Notes: generated by a model from the letters alone, not told the origin. Positions 23,763-32,193 are shown, counted from the stretch's first letter. The stretch is DNA of 64,000 nt from Afipia sp. OHSU_II-C1 (GCF_000497575.1 NZ_APJI01000016.1:124001-188000); one strand, 5' to 3'. Made by a program: numbers and translations.

Positions 23763-25838
23763 CTAGTTGCCGGACCCGTCCAGCTTCTCGATCCGGAATT
23801 CTATCATGGCGATTCCGAGCTTGCGAGGGTCGCCGCCGACACCGGTTTCGTGAGGCGAGGCCGGTTGAGGGACCGCGATGGTGATGGTGTCGCTTGCGCC
23901 GGGATTGCCGAATTTGAGTTCGATGTTGCGGGGAATGTCGGTGAGTAAGAAATCCCTGGCCTGGTCGCCGACGCGCATCGTGAATGGCTTGCCGACATTC
24001 GGGCCGAACGCTTTCGCGCGCAGGTGAACGCGCAGGGATTCCGGCAAGTTCTTTCTGAACTTCAATGTCACGAGGGCGCCCTCGGACCATGCCCCCCAGT
24101 GTTCCGGGACAGAGATGCCTGTTGCGCTGGCGAGTCCGGGAAACTGAATGGGTTTGGTGAAATCCAGATCGAGTTCAAGTTCGGGACGGACCGCGCTCCT
24201 GAAGATCGAGTACCCGTCCGCATGTATTTCCGTCACACCGGCAGGAGCGCCGGTATTGGGTTCGAATACGATAGCGATCTTCTGTGAGTTGCGGATGGAT
24301 GAGAGATCTGGAGGCGATGCCGGGTTTGTTCCCACCGTTTTCGGCAGCGGGCTGTCGATATGGAACAGGACCTTGGTGAGGTAGCCTGTATCAGGTCCAT
24401 ACAGAATGATGTTCGAACGCTCCGACGGGGGAAAGAGCTGATGGGCAACAATACCCGCCCGGTCGTAGACATCCGGCTTCTCAAACCGCTGGGCGAACTC
24501 ATTCACCGCGTACAGATTGAGGACGATCATCACTGGAGCAAAGGCGAGCAGGAATATCCTGCTGCCTGCGCGCTGATTGAAAGCCCATACGACGGTGGCC
24601 AGCAGGCCAAAAACGGCAAGGAGATAGAAGCGTGACGGCAGATCGGACGCCGCCGTGGCTTCCGGGGCGTCCACCCATGTCGGGATCGCTCCTGAAATGC
24701 GGGTGGCAATGGCGTAGGCCGTGAGAGCGGCAATGGCGACGGCGATCGTCACGCCGATGTTAAGTCTGCGGCGTGAATGATCGGCAATTCCCGCACCGGC
24801 CAGAATGAGCAGAAGCGGCAGTGCAAAGTTGTAGTAACGCATGTGAACGCGCGCGAGGGACTCCGAAGGCCCCAAGCCCGCGATGGCTGCGGTGAAAATC
24901 GCCGACAGCCCGACCATCGATCCGATGACGAGAAAAGTGAAGATGGCGATGCGCCGGGAGCCGTCACCGTCGTCTTTCTCACTGAGGGCTTTCGCCGCGA
25001 CATAAAACATGGCGCAGATGGCCGTTCCGAACAGAATGGAAAGGATCATCAGGTGGCCGCTGAGGCTTGTCGCCGACTTCAAGGCCAACTCGACATATCT
25101 TTCGGGGCCGTTGGCGTGCGTGACGATTGAGCCATAAAAGCCGCCGAACAGTGTCAGGCCGGCCTTTCCCGCGAAGATGGAGCTGATCGCCAGTTTCGCA
25201 AGCAGTGAAACACCAACGAAGATCGCGGACCGCATCGCCCACAGCCTTAGCCATGCGGCATACGTCGCCTGCCGGGACATGTATCCGAGATACACGATCA
25301 GCGCGGGGTACATGAAGATCGGATGCGGTTTGACGAGAGCCAGAAACCCGAACAGAACAGCGGGAACGATCAGGTCCACGGACTTGTGTGCTGCGTCGAG
25401 CCGCAGCACGCTCCACGCAAATAGCCAGAAGACGAAAAAGAACATCGCCTCCGGCATGAAGTAGGCCGTGTAGGAATTCATCGGATCGATCGCGACGAGA
25501 AGGGCGATCCAGACCGCCAGCGCCGGCGTCGCGACTTTCCGCGCAATGAGATAGATGAATGGGATTGCGGAGAAGAAAAACGCGACATTCATCAGCCGGG
25601 CGCAGGACAGAAACCCGTCGCCGCAGAAATTCGTCAGCCGGTAGAGCGAAAGATACAGGAACGAGGGAATGGCCGCGCGAGGCAGGGGCTCGAGACGGGA
25701 CATCCTGCTGTACGTCCACTCATCCCCGAATACGGTGGGGTACAGCGCGTGAATCCGGAAGAAGACCACAAGAGCGACCAGAAGGGTCCCCGCAGCTAAA
25801 ATGACGGGCGGCTTCCGCAAGACAGTCGAAATGGTCAT
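23763..25838 (-). CDS. Membrane glycosyltransferase, GT-C / family 39-like
   Basis: A 691-residue multi-pass protein with a GT-C fold: a first transmembrane helix (VILAAGTLLVALVVFF), the acidic pair in TVFGDEWTYSRM (D39-E40) that binds the polyprenyl-phosphate sugar, about eleven membrane segments to residue ~480, and a soluble periplasmic C-terminal domain. It would transfer a sugar to a lipid, glycan or protein on the outer face. ATG 25838 is used instead of the far upstream 26018. Acceptor unknown. It belongs to the cargo glycan block after the fibre. Confidence 0.82.
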   Translation of the reverse strand: MTISTVLRKPPVILAAGTLLVALVVFFRIHALYPTVFGDEWTYSRMSRLEPLPRAAIPSFLYLSLYRLTNFCGDGFLSCARLMNVAFFFSAIPFIYLIARKVATPALAVWIALLVAIDPMNSYTAYFMPEAMFFFVFWLFAWSVLRLDAAHKSVDLIVPAVLFGFLALVKPHPIFMYPALIVYLGYMSRQATYAAWLRLWAMRSAIFVGVSLLAKLAISSIFAGKAGLTLFGGFYGSIVTHANGPERYVELALKSATSLSGHLMILSILFGTAICAMFYVAAKALSEKDDGDGSRRIAIFTFLVIGSMVGLSAIFTAAIAGLGPSESLARVHMRYYNFALPLLLILAGAGIADHSRRRLNIGVTIAVAIAALTAYAIATRISGAIPTWVDAPEATAASDLPSRFYLLAVFGLLATVVWAFNQRAGSRIFLLAFAPVMIVLNLYAVNEFAQRFEKPDVYDRAGIVAHQLFPPSERSNIILYGPDTGYLTKVLFHIDSPLPKTVGTNPASPPDLSSIRNSQKIAIVFEPNTGAPAGVTEIHADGYSIFRSAVRPELELDLDFTKPIQFPGLASATGISVPEHWGAWSEGALVTLKFRKNLPESLRVHLRAKAFGPNVGKPFTMRVGDQARDFLLTDIPRNIELKFGNPGASDTITIAVPQPASPHETGVGGDPRKLGIAMIEFRIEKLDGSGN

Positions 25839-25942
25839 GAGTGCTTTTCTGCAGTGGGAAAGATGCGAATTCACCGGCCGGTCTGCTACATGCCACATCT
25901 CCCGGGCATCCGCCAGACGCGCCCGGATTGCAGCAAATACCG

Positions 25943-26605
25943 CTACAGAACGCCGCCTTTTTCGATCACGACAACGCAGTTCGCCCAGGTGATTCCGTCG
26001 CCGCCATAGGCGCGCCACGCCAGCGAGCGAGGTGCCGGGCGCCAGCTTTCGTCCGGGTTGCGGACGAGATAGCGGACCTTGCCGAATTTGTCCGCGCCGC
26101 CCGCGAATACGAATTCATCGAGGATCGGGTTGTAGCCGGCAGGAAATGTGACGAGATAACGCGCGCATTCCCGGAACAGCTTTTCCAGTCCCTGCATCGG
26201 CGTCGCGGTTTCGTTCATGCCGTAGCGCTGTTCGCCGATGTGCTCGACCGTCGAAATGCTGAGAACGTTTCGGCCGGTAAGATCCACCTCGAGCAGAGAT
26301 GCCTGTTGTGTGACGTGAGGTGACTGATCCGCGGGATCGATGACGTGCTTGACCCGTCCCGGCCAATAATAAGGTGTAACGGCACCGACCTCGACAGCGT
26401 CCGTCACCCTGTCCAGCCAGAAGTCCGCCAGCGCCAGCTCGATCGTGCGCTCGGTTTTCCGCTTGCCGGGAAAACCGCAATTATGCGCGTGATGGAAGTA
26501 GGGGAACGACCGCAGCGATAATCCGATCCGGAAACGCTCACCCCCGGAGGGGATGATCTTCCGTCCGATGAAACTCGATGTGCGGTCCGCCAGGGCTCTG
26601 AGCAT
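25943..26605 (-). CDS. Class I SAM-methyltransferase-like protein
   Basis: A 220-residue protein with a weak methyltransferase pattern: VEVGAVTPYYWPGRVKHVID where a SAM-binding strand and acidic turn are expected, then RNVLSISTVEHIGEQRYG, which resembles motif IV of small-molecule methyltransferases, and a hydrophobic C-terminal sheet. The glycine-rich motif I is poorly formed (no GxGxG), so activity is uncertain. It shares strand and neighbourhood with the glycosyltransferase and FkbM genes and may act on the same glycan. Confidence 0.6.
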   Translation of the reverse strand: MLRALADRTSSFIGRKIIPSGGERFRIGLSLRSFPYFHHAHNCGFPGKRKTERTIELALADFWLDRVTDAVEVGAVTPYYWPGRVKHVIDPADQSPHVTQQASLLEVDLTGRNVLSISTVEHIGEQRYGMNETATPMQGLEKLFRECARYLVTFPAGYNPILDEFVFAGGADKFGKVRYLVRNPDESWRPAPRSLAWRAYGGDGITWANCVVVIEKGGVL

Positions 26606-26720
26606 GCGATGGTCGTATCACGTTGTGGCCGCCGCGCGCCGGCCACTCCGGCAATAACCCCAGGAAATATCGATCTGACCAGCCGGCCTTCGCGGGCCGC
26701 GAACCCATAGAGCCAAGCCC

Positions 26721-26789
26721 ATGCGCTGGCCTGCCATCGGAATCCTGCTGACGCTTTCCTGCGTCTTCGTCTGGTTCATCTGCCTCTGA
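26721..26789 (+). CDS. Tiny membrane peptide upstream of lysis genes
   Basis: A 22-residue ORF, nearly all a single hydrophobic helix (IGILLTLSCVFVWFICL). No clear ribosome site. It precedes a second small membrane peptide and the endolysin, so it may be a lysis accessory, but such a short ORF could be chance. Confidence 0.3.
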   Translation: MRWPAIGILLTLSCVFVWFICL

Positions 26790-26804
26790 AAACGGAGAAC
26801 ATCC

Positions 26805-26918
26805 ATGACCTTCCTGACCATTGTCGGGCTCGCGGTCCTGTACGCCTTCGGCGTGCTTACCGGTTTGTGTGTGCCGAAAATCATTGCATGGGCGAATGTC
26901 CTGAAGACGAGGATCTGA
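26805..26918 (+). CDS. Small membrane peptide in lysis module
   Basis: A 37-residue single-helix peptide (LTIVGLAVLYAFGVLTGL) with a positive C-terminal end (WANVLKTRI). GGAGA six to seven bases before ATG 26805 is a good ribosome site, and the endolysin start follows three bases after its stop, so it is likely translated and coupled. Position suggests a holin or holin-modulating peptide; no family is recognised. Confidence 0.5.
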   Translation: MTFLTIVGLAVLYAFGVLTGLCVPKIIAWANVLKTRI

Positions 26919-26921
26919 GTC

Positions 26922-27713
26922 ATGCTGTCGTCATACGACGCATCGCTCACGCGTCTTCTGAAAGACGAGGGCGGTTATACCGATCATCCTTCCGATCCCG
27001 GCGGACCGACCAACTTCGGCATCACGCTCATTGATGCGCGGCGCTACTGGAAGGGCAACGCCACGGCCGATGACGTGCGGACGATGCCGCAGAGTGTTGC
27101 GCGGAAGATCTATCGCGAGCGCTACTGGAATGCGATGCGCTGCGACGAGCTTCCCGCCGGCGTCGATTATGCGGTGTTCGATTACGGCGTGAACTCCGGC
27201 ATCGGCCGTGCCGGCAAGGTGCTGCGCCGCGTGCTCGAGATGCCGGACACCGCAAGCACGATCACGAATGAGGTCATCGCTGCGGCTGCCGGATGCAATG
27301 CGAGTGATCTTGTTGCCGCGATTTGCACGGAACGGCTGGCGTTTTTGCAAGGGCTGAAAATCTTTCCGGTGTTCGGACGCGGCTGGACGGCGCGCGTCAA
27401 CGGGGTGCGCGCGGCCGCAACCGCCATGGCGCAGGGACGTGCCTTGGTCACGATGACGTCTTCTGAGACCTCAGCAGGGAAAGCCGTTGTGCCGGTGAAG
27501 AACCCTGCCGGTCCCGCGTCAGCCGGCGCGGTGATCGCGGCAGGCACCGCGGCCGCAGCGGTTACGTCACGCTTCGAGGTGGCGGCACTTGTTATCGCGG
27601 CCGCGCTCGCGGCGTCAGTCGCGGTGTTTCTGATCTGGCGCTGGCGTCACCGCCGGCAGCAAGAGGCGGCGGTCACGGGACACTCGGAAAGGACATCCAA
27701 TGGATTGGGGTGA
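26922..27713 (+). CDS. GH108 endolysin with C-terminal membrane anchor
   Basis: A 263-residue muramidase of glycoside hydrolase family 108, as used by RcGTA for release. The catalytic Glu (E16) lies in LKDEGGYTDHP, followed by GGPTNFGIT. A conserved C-terminal part of the enzyme covers YAVFDYGVNSGIGRAGKVL and AICTERLAFLQGL. Unusually a transmembrane helix (about 219-241) and an RWRHRRQQE basic tail follow. There is no N-terminal signal. GAGG lies seven bases before the start. It overlaps the holin gene by 14 bases. The anchor suggests a membrane-tethered enzyme whose access to murein depends on the holin. Confidence 0.88.
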   Translation: MLSSYDASLTRLLKDEGGYTDHPSDPGGPTNFGITLIDARRYWKGNATADDVRTMPQSVARKIYRERYWNAMRCDELPAGVDYAVFDYGVNSGIGRAGKVLRRVLEMPDTASTITNEVIAAAAGCNASDLVAAICTERLAFLQGLKIFPVFGRGWTARVNGVRAAATAMAQGRALVTMTSSETSAGKAVVPVKNPAGPASAGAVIAAGTAAAAVTSRFEVAALVIAAALAASVAVFLIWRWRHRRQQEAAVTGHSERTSNGLG

Positions 27714-28272
27714 CATCGCCAAACAGGTGATCGGGCTTGGCGCGCCGATTCTCGGAACCGCGCTTGGCGGGCCGCTCGGCGGCGCGGCGGGACGCATCCT
27801 GGCGGAAGCCGTCGGTGCGTCGGACGCAACGCCCGAGGCCGTCGGCAAGGCGCTACCGACCTGCGGTGCGGAGCGGATCGCGCAGGCCGAGAATACGTGG
27901 GCCGAAGCTGTCCGCGCCGAAGCAGAAGCCGCCCGCGGTTCGGTCGCCGAGACACAGGCGACAATCCGGGCGGAACTCTCCAGTCAGGATTTATTCCAGC
28001 GGCTTTGGCGCCCCCTTTACGCGCTGGAGTTAACACTGGAGTGCGCCGCACTCTGGGTGGTCCTTGTCCACGAATTCTGGACCGGCGATATGACGGCGAT
28101 CAACGCCCTGATCGGCGCGACCGGCCTTCTGGTCAGCTATTGGGGGTTCCGATTCGGCGTGTTAGGCGTTTACGTCAGCGGCCGAACCCGGGAAAAACTC
28201 TGTCTCGCGACCGGTCAGGAGACCCCCGGCGCGTTTGACAAGCTGGTCAAGGCGGTCGCGAAGAAGAAATGA
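27700..28272 (+). CDS. 3TM GTA-type holin
   Basis: A 190-residue protein matching the GTA holin 3TM family in plan: a glycine-rich N-terminal segment (VIGLGAPILGTALGGPLGG), a charged central coiled-coil (AQAENTWAEAVRAEAEAARG), then two hydrophobic C-terminal helices (LYALELTLECAALWVVLV and INALIGATGLLVSYWGF). It would permeabilise the inner membrane to release the endolysin. Start overlaps the endolysin end, so the two are coupled. It marks the right end of the cluster here. Confidence 0.85.
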   Translation: MDWGDIAKQVIGLGAPILGTALGGPLGGAAGRILAEAVGASDATPEAVGKALPTCGAERIAQAENTWAEAVRAEAEAARGSVAETQATIRAELSSQDLFQRLWRPLYALELTLECAALWVVLVHEFWTGDMTAINALIGATGLLVSYWGFRFGVLGVYVSGRTREKLCLATGQETPGAFDKLVKAVAKKK

Positions 28273-28305
28273 GTATGGAGAAAAAGTAATCTCCGGCCCG
28301 GCTTC

Positions 28306-28339
28306 CGTTCATGGAGCATTCACCGCCGCGGCGTTCATG
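28306..28339 (+). promoter_or_regulatory. Direct repeat of CGTTCATG upstream of the response regulator
   Basis: Two identical 8-mers CGTTCATG at 28306-28313 and 28332-28339, starts 26 bases apart, end 35 bases before the TTG start of the response regulator. Direct repeats of this kind are the usual target form of OmpR/PhoP regulators, so autoregulation is possible. Only an inference from spacing and position. Confidence 0.28.
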
Positions 28340-28373
28340 TTAGGTTATTGCAAGCCTGTCACTGGAGACGACG

Positions 28374-29069
28374 TTGCGCCTTCTTGTTGTTGAAGACGAT
28401 CCCGATCTCAACCGCCAGCTCACGACGGCCTTGTCGGACGCAGGCTATGTCGTTGACCGCGCATTCGATGGCGAGGAGGGGCACTTCCTCGGCGACAGCG
28501 AGCCCTACGACGCCGTGGTGCTCGACATCGGACTCCCCAAAATGGACGGCATTTCGGTGCTGGAGGCCTGGCGGCGCAACAAGCGCACCATGCCGGTGCT
28601 GATCCTCACCGCACGCGACCGCTGGAGCGACAAGGTGCAGGGCTTCGATGCCGGCGCGGACGACTATGTCGCCAAGCCGTTTCATCTCGAAGAGGTCCTC
28701 GCGCGCATCCGCGCGCTGCTGCGCCGGAGCGCGGGCCATGCCCAGTCCGAACTGACCTGCGGGCCGGTGATGCTGGATACGCGCACCAACCGCGTCAGCG
28801 TCAACGGAAATCCGATCAAGATGACGTCGCATGAGTATCGCCTGCTGGCGTATCTGATGCATCATTCCGGCCGCGTGGTGTCGCGCACTGAACTGGTCGA
28901 GCATCTCTACGATCAGGACTTCGATCGCGACTCGAATACGATCGAAGTGTTCGTCGGCCGCATCCGCAAGAAGCTCGACGTCGATATTATTCAGACCGTG
29001 CGAGGCCTTGGCTATCTGCTGGCGCCGCCGGTGGCGGATACAAAGGCTTCCGCAACCGACGCGCGGTAA
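28374..29069 (+). CDS. OmpR/PhoP-family response regulator (FeuP/PhoP-like)
   Basis: A 231-residue regulator: receiver domain with the acidic pair (VVEDDPD), the phospho-acceptor Asp in AVVLDIGLPKMDG (residue 51) and the Lys of YVAKPF; then an OmpR-type winged helix ending GRIRKKL and VRGLGYLL. It starts with TTG at 28374, supported by GGAG seven bases upstream. The next gene is its cognate kinase. Genes with this layout in rhizobia are called FeuPQ or PhoPQ; I do not assign a symbol. Confidence 0.9.
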   Translation: MRLLVVEDDPDLNRQLTTALSDAGYVVDRAFDGEEGHFLGDSEPYDAVVLDIGLPKMDGISVLEAWRRNKRTMPVLILTARDRWSDKVQGFDAGADDYVAKPFHLEEVLARIRALLRRSAGHAQSELTCGPVMLDTRTNRVSVNGNPIKMTSHEYRLLAYLMHHSGRVVSRTELVEHLYDQDFDRDSNTIEVFVGRIRKKLDVDIIQTVRGLGYLLAPPVADTKASATDAR

Positions 29070-29105
29070 AGTGTGATAGGCTCAGGCGGAGCGGAATCGC
29101 CCACC

Positions 29106-29180
29106 GTCATTGCAAGCGAAGCAATCCAAGGCAGTGCGAAGAGCTGGATTGCTTCGTCGCAAGCGCTCCTCGCAATGACG
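29106..29180. repeat. Dispersed palindromic repeat, family C
   Basis: An inverted repeat GTCATTGC...GCAATCC and GGATTGC...GCAATGAC around 29106-29180 with internal AAGCGAAGCAATCC / GGATTGCTTCGTCGC arms. Related halves occur at 16593-16625 and 35690-35770. It lies between the regulator and its kinase. Confidence 0.8.
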
Positions 29181-29227
29181 CGGTCGAACACGTCACTGGG
29201 CAAGCGCCATACTTGGGATGAGTTTTT

Positions 29228-30628
29228 TTGAATCGTCACGCGAAATCCCTCGCAACACGACTGTTCCTGTCGGCGACGGCGTGGGTGGTGCTGATCCTTG
29301 TCATCACCGGGATCGTGCTGTCGACGGTCTACAAGCGTTCGACCGAGCGCGCCTTCGACCGCCGGCTCAATTTCTATCTCCGCACCCTGATCGCCGAAGC
29401 CGCGCAGCCTGACGATCCGAGCGACAAGAGCGACAAGTCCGAACGATCCGTGCAGTCACTCGGCGAGCCGCTGTTCGAACTGCCGTTGTCCGGCTGGTAC
29501 TGGCGCATGGCGCGAACCGATGGCGACAAGCCGGAGGTGCGCGCGTCGCGGTCGCTGTGGGATGCGTCGCTGCCCAAGCTCGAAGACAAAGGTATCGAAC
29601 TGGATCAGTCCGGCGTGCGGCTCGGCTATGTCATCGGACCGGAAAACCAGCATCTGCGCATGGTGGAGCGGCCGGTCGATCTCGGCACCGAGGGAAAATT
29701 CCTCGCGACGGTGGCGGGCGACGCCACCGAGATCGAGGAAGAGACCTGGGCGTTCAATACTTATCTGGCGGTGACGTTCGCGGCGCTCACTGTCGGACTG
29801 TTGCTGACCACGATCTTTCAGGTGCGTTACGGCCTCGCGCCGCTCAAGCGCATTTCCAATTCGCTGGCGGCCATTCGCTCGGGTCAGGCCGACCGGCTGG
29901 AGGGAGAGTTTCCCGAGGAGATCGCGCCGCTCGCGCGCGAAACCAATGCGCTGCTCGACGCCAACCGCGCCATCGTCGAACGCTCGCGCACCCATGTCGG
30001 CAATCTTGCCCATGCGATCAAGACGCCGCTGTCGGTGATCGTCAATGAAGCGGGCGCCAACCGGGACGATCCGCTGGCGATCAAGGTTCTGGAGCAGGCC
30101 GACATCATGCGCGATCAGGTCGCGCATCATCTGGAGCGCGCGCGCATCGCCGCCCGTGTCACCACCATCGGCACCGTGACTGAGGTTGCGCCGGTGATTG
30201 AAGCGTTGGCGCGGACGATGGAAAAGATTCATCGTGACCGTGACATTCTCATCGATGCCGAAGTCAATGCCGGTGCGAAATTCCGCGGCGAGAAGCAGGA
30301 TCTCGAGGAGATGGTCGGCAATCTCGTCGACAACGCCTGCAAGTGGGCGGCGCAGAAGGTCTTCATTGAGGTGCTGCTGGAACTGACTCCCGGCGGCGCA
30401 CTCGATCCGACGCTGCGCATCATCGTCGATGACGACGGCCCGGGATTGTCACCGGCGGAACGGACGCAGGTGGCGCGCCGCGGCAAGCGGCTGGATGAGA
30501 CCAAGCCGGGTTCCGGCCTCGGCCTGTCCATCGTCACCGATCTGGCCGCGCTTTACGGTGGCAGCCTCACGCTCAGCGCGGCCCCGATCGGCGGCCTGCG
30601 GGCGGAACTGGTGCTGCCGGGAATCTGA
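29228..30628 (+). CDS. Sensor histidine kinase partner of the response regulator (PhoQ/FeuQ-like)
   Basis: A 466-residue membrane kinase: N-terminal transmembrane helix (LSATAWVVLILVITGIVLS), a periplasmic sensing domain to about residue 175, a second helix (YLAVTFAALTVGLLLTTIF), a linker, the phospho-acceptor His in VGNLAHAIKTPLSV (about 262), an N box (NLVDNACKWA) and G boxes (DDDGPGLS, GSGLGLSI). It starts TTG at 29228; the upstream ribosome site is weak. A family C repeat splits it from the regulator gene. Confidence 0.9.
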   Translation: MNRHAKSLATRLFLSATAWVVLILVITGIVLSTVYKRSTERAFDRRLNFYLRTLIAEAAQPDDPSDKSDKSERSVQSLGEPLFELPLSGWYWRMARTDGDKPEVRASRSLWDASLPKLEDKGIELDQSGVRLGYVIGPENQHLRMVERPVDLGTEGKFLATVAGDATEIEEETWAFNTYLAVTFAALTVGLLLTTIFQVRYGLAPLKRISNSLAAIRSGQADRLEGEFPEEIAPLARETNALLDANRAIVERSRTHVGNLAHAIKTPLSVIVNEAGANRDDPLAIKVLEQADIMRDQVAHHLERARIAARVTTIGTVTEVAPVIEALARTMEKIHRDRDILIDAEVNAGAKFRGEKQDLEEMVGNLVDNACKWAAQKVFIEVLLELTPGGALDPTLRIIVDDDGPGLSPAERTQVARRGKRLDETKPGSGLGLSIVTDLAALYGGSLTLSAAPIGGLRAELVLPGI

Positions 30629-30711
30629 AACCCGCCGCTCTCTCGCCCCATTCGTCCGTTCAAAGCGCCCGCCGGACGATTTGTGTCCGCAGCGAATTTG
30701 GGGACGACAAT

Positions 30712-31185
30712 ATGCATCATCCGAAAGCAGCCATTCTGTTCGCGGCCGCGCTGACGCTCGGCGGCTGTGCCGCCGACAGCGGACCGAAGGAAAATTCCGG
30801 AACCGTCATTGGCGCATTGAGCGGTGCGCTGATCGGTTCGGCTATTGGCGGCGGCACGGGTGAGCGCGTTGGGGCCGCAATGGCTGGCGCGGCAATCGGC
30901 GGTCTCATCGGCAACCGGATCGGTGCATCGATGGACGATCAGGATCGGCAATACGCCTACGAGGCGGAGATGACCGCCCTCGATCGGGGTGCGCCGGGCG
31001 CGCCTGTGGACTGGCGTAATCCTGACACCGGCCGTTACGGCAACATCGTGCCGGGTCCGGCCTATACCAAGCGCGGGACTCGCTGCCGGGCCTTTACCCA
31101 CACCGTCTATATCAACGGTCAGCCGACCGCCGAGCGTGGCACAGCCTGCCGCAATCCGGACGGCACCTGGACGGCAGTGGGCTGA
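30712..31185 (+). CDS. Outer-membrane lipoprotein with glycine zipper, 17 kDa surface antigen type
   Basis: A 157-residue lipoprotein: signal peptide ending in the lipobox LGGC (Cys19), then a glycine-zipper stretch (ALSGALIGSAIGGGTGERVG, AAIGGLIGNRIGA) of the 17 kDa antigen/RT0821 type, and a C-terminal domain with two Cys (TRCRAFTHTVYINGQ and TACRNPDGTW). Likely outer-membrane envelope stability. Closed by a strong terminator at 31222. Confidence 0.85.
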   Translation: MHHPKAAILFAAALTLGGCAADSGPKENSGTVIGALSGALIGSAIGGGTGERVGAAMAGAAIGGLIGNRIGASMDDQDRQYAYEAEMTALDRGAPGAPVDWRNPDTGRYGNIVPGPAYTKRGTRCRAFTHTVYINGQPTAERGTACRNPDGTWTAVG

Positions 31186-31221
31186 CAGCACTTCCGATCA
31201 CGTAAACGAGTCCGCTTCATC

Positions 31222-31261
31222 GCCGCCCGGTTCGTCATCCGACGAGCCGGGCGGCTTTTTG
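31222..31261 (+). terminator. Rho-independent terminator
   Basis: A 15-bp stem (GCCGCCCGGTTCGTC 31222-31236 with GACGAGCCGGGCGGC 31241-31255, one G-T pair), a four-base loop and TTTTT. It closes the lipoprotein gene and lies just past the stop of the opposite-strand hydrolase. Confidence 0.85.
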
Positions 31262-31271
31262 ATTCATGAAC

Positions 31272-32150
31272 TCAAGCGGCCGCGCGTGCCATCAGTCGGT
31301 CAATCGATGATGCAATCTCCGGCGCGTGGGTTTCCAGCGCGAAGTGGCCAGTATCGAGAAGCTCGACGACGGCATTGGGATTGTCGCGGCGATAGGCTTC
31401 GGCGCCCGGCGGAATGAAGAACGGATCGTTCTTGCCCCAGATGGCGAGCATCGGAGGCTTCGCCGACCGGAAGTAATCCTGAAACGCCGGATACAGTTTC
31501 ACGTTCGAGGCGTAATCGAGAAACAGGTCGAGCTGGATGGTGTCGTTACCCGGCCGCTCCAGCAGCGCCTGGTCAAGCATGTAGGACTCCGGCGCAATCG
31601 TCTCCGGATTACTGACACCGGTGACGTATTGCATGCGCGTTCCGTCCAGCGTGAGAAAGCCGCGCAGCACATCGCGATTTTCGGGTGTCGGGTCTTGCCA
31701 GTAACGCTGGATTGGATTCCACGCATCGCTCAGGCCTTCCTCGTAGGCATTGCCGTTCTGCGAGACGATGGCTGAGACACGCTCTGGATGGGCGAGAGCC
31801 AGCCGGAAGCCGACCGGCGCGCCGTAATCGAAAACGTAGATGGCGTAACGCTTCAGACCGAGTGCGTCGACGAAGGCAAGCGCCGTCTTTGCAAGTGAAT
31901 CGAAGCTGTAGCGATAGTTGCGTTCTGAGGGGACGCTTGTGAAGCCGAAGCCGGGCAGATCGGGTGCAATGACACGATACTTGCTGGCGAGTTGGGGAAT
32001 CAGCGTCCGGAACATATGGGAGGAGGTCGGGAAGCCGTGAAGCAGGAGAATGACGGGCGCGTCCGGCTGCCCGGCCTCCCGATAGAAGACTTTGACGCCG
32101 TCGGCGTCGATGGTCCGGATTGAGGTGGCGGGTACGGATAAGGGGGACAT
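31272..32150 (-). CDS. Alpha/beta hydrolase, haloalkane dehalogenase/epoxide hydrolase-like
   Basis: A 292-residue alpha/beta hydrolase with an Asp rather than Ser nucleophile: VFDYGAPVGF (as in dehalogenases and epoxide hydrolases), oxyanion-hole HGFPTSSH, a second acidic residue in WGKNDPFF and the catalytic His of DTGHFALE. The Asp nucleophile points to dehalogenation or epoxide opening rather than ester hydrolysis; the substrate is unknown. ATG 32150 is chosen over a GTG at 32159 since GGAG lies seven bases before it. Divergent with a CGNR regulator, which may control it. Confidence 0.85.
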   Translation of the reverse strand: MSPLSVPATSIRTIDADGVKVFYREAGQPDAPVILLLHGFPTSSHMFRTLIPQLASKYRVIAPDLPGFGFTSVPSERNYRYSFDSLAKTALAFVDALGLKRYAIYVFDYGAPVGFRLALAHPERVSAIVSQNGNAYEEGLSDAWNPIQRYWQDPTPENRDVLRGFLTLDGTRMQYVTGVSNPETIAPESYMLDQALLERPGNDTIQLDLFLDYASNVKLYPAFQDYFRSAKPPMLAIWGKNDPFFIPPGAEAYRRDNPNAVVELLDTGHFALETHAPEIASSIDRLMARAAA

Positions 32151-32193
32151 CGCAGGCACTCCGGGGTTGAAACCGTTAAAGCTGTCTTTGCTG

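Larger units (their letters stand above)
1..28272 (+). mobile_element. Gene transfer agent-like (GTA) structural and lysis cluster with inserted cargo genes
   Basis: Gene order follows the R. capsulatus GTA: large terminase, portal, g3.5-like, prohead protease, capsid, g6, g7, g8, g9, g10, g10.1, g11, g12, g13, g14, g15, then a fibre and a lysis module of GH108 endolysin and 3TM holin. I see no integrase, excisionase, repressor, replication gene or att repeat, which argues against an active temperate prophage. The left edge lies outside the window, so the start of the cluster is unseen; the right edge is placed at the holin because a two-component system follows. Cargo interrupts it at 2825-3901, 5159-6261, 7822-11045, 14282-14518 and 22644-26605. 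Whether particles are made is unknown. Confidence 0.75.

Noticed and set aside
1-28272. Active temperate prophage
   Set aside because: No integrase, repressor, replication module or att repeat is visible and the order follows GTA clusters; the left flank is unseen, so it is not excluded absolutely.
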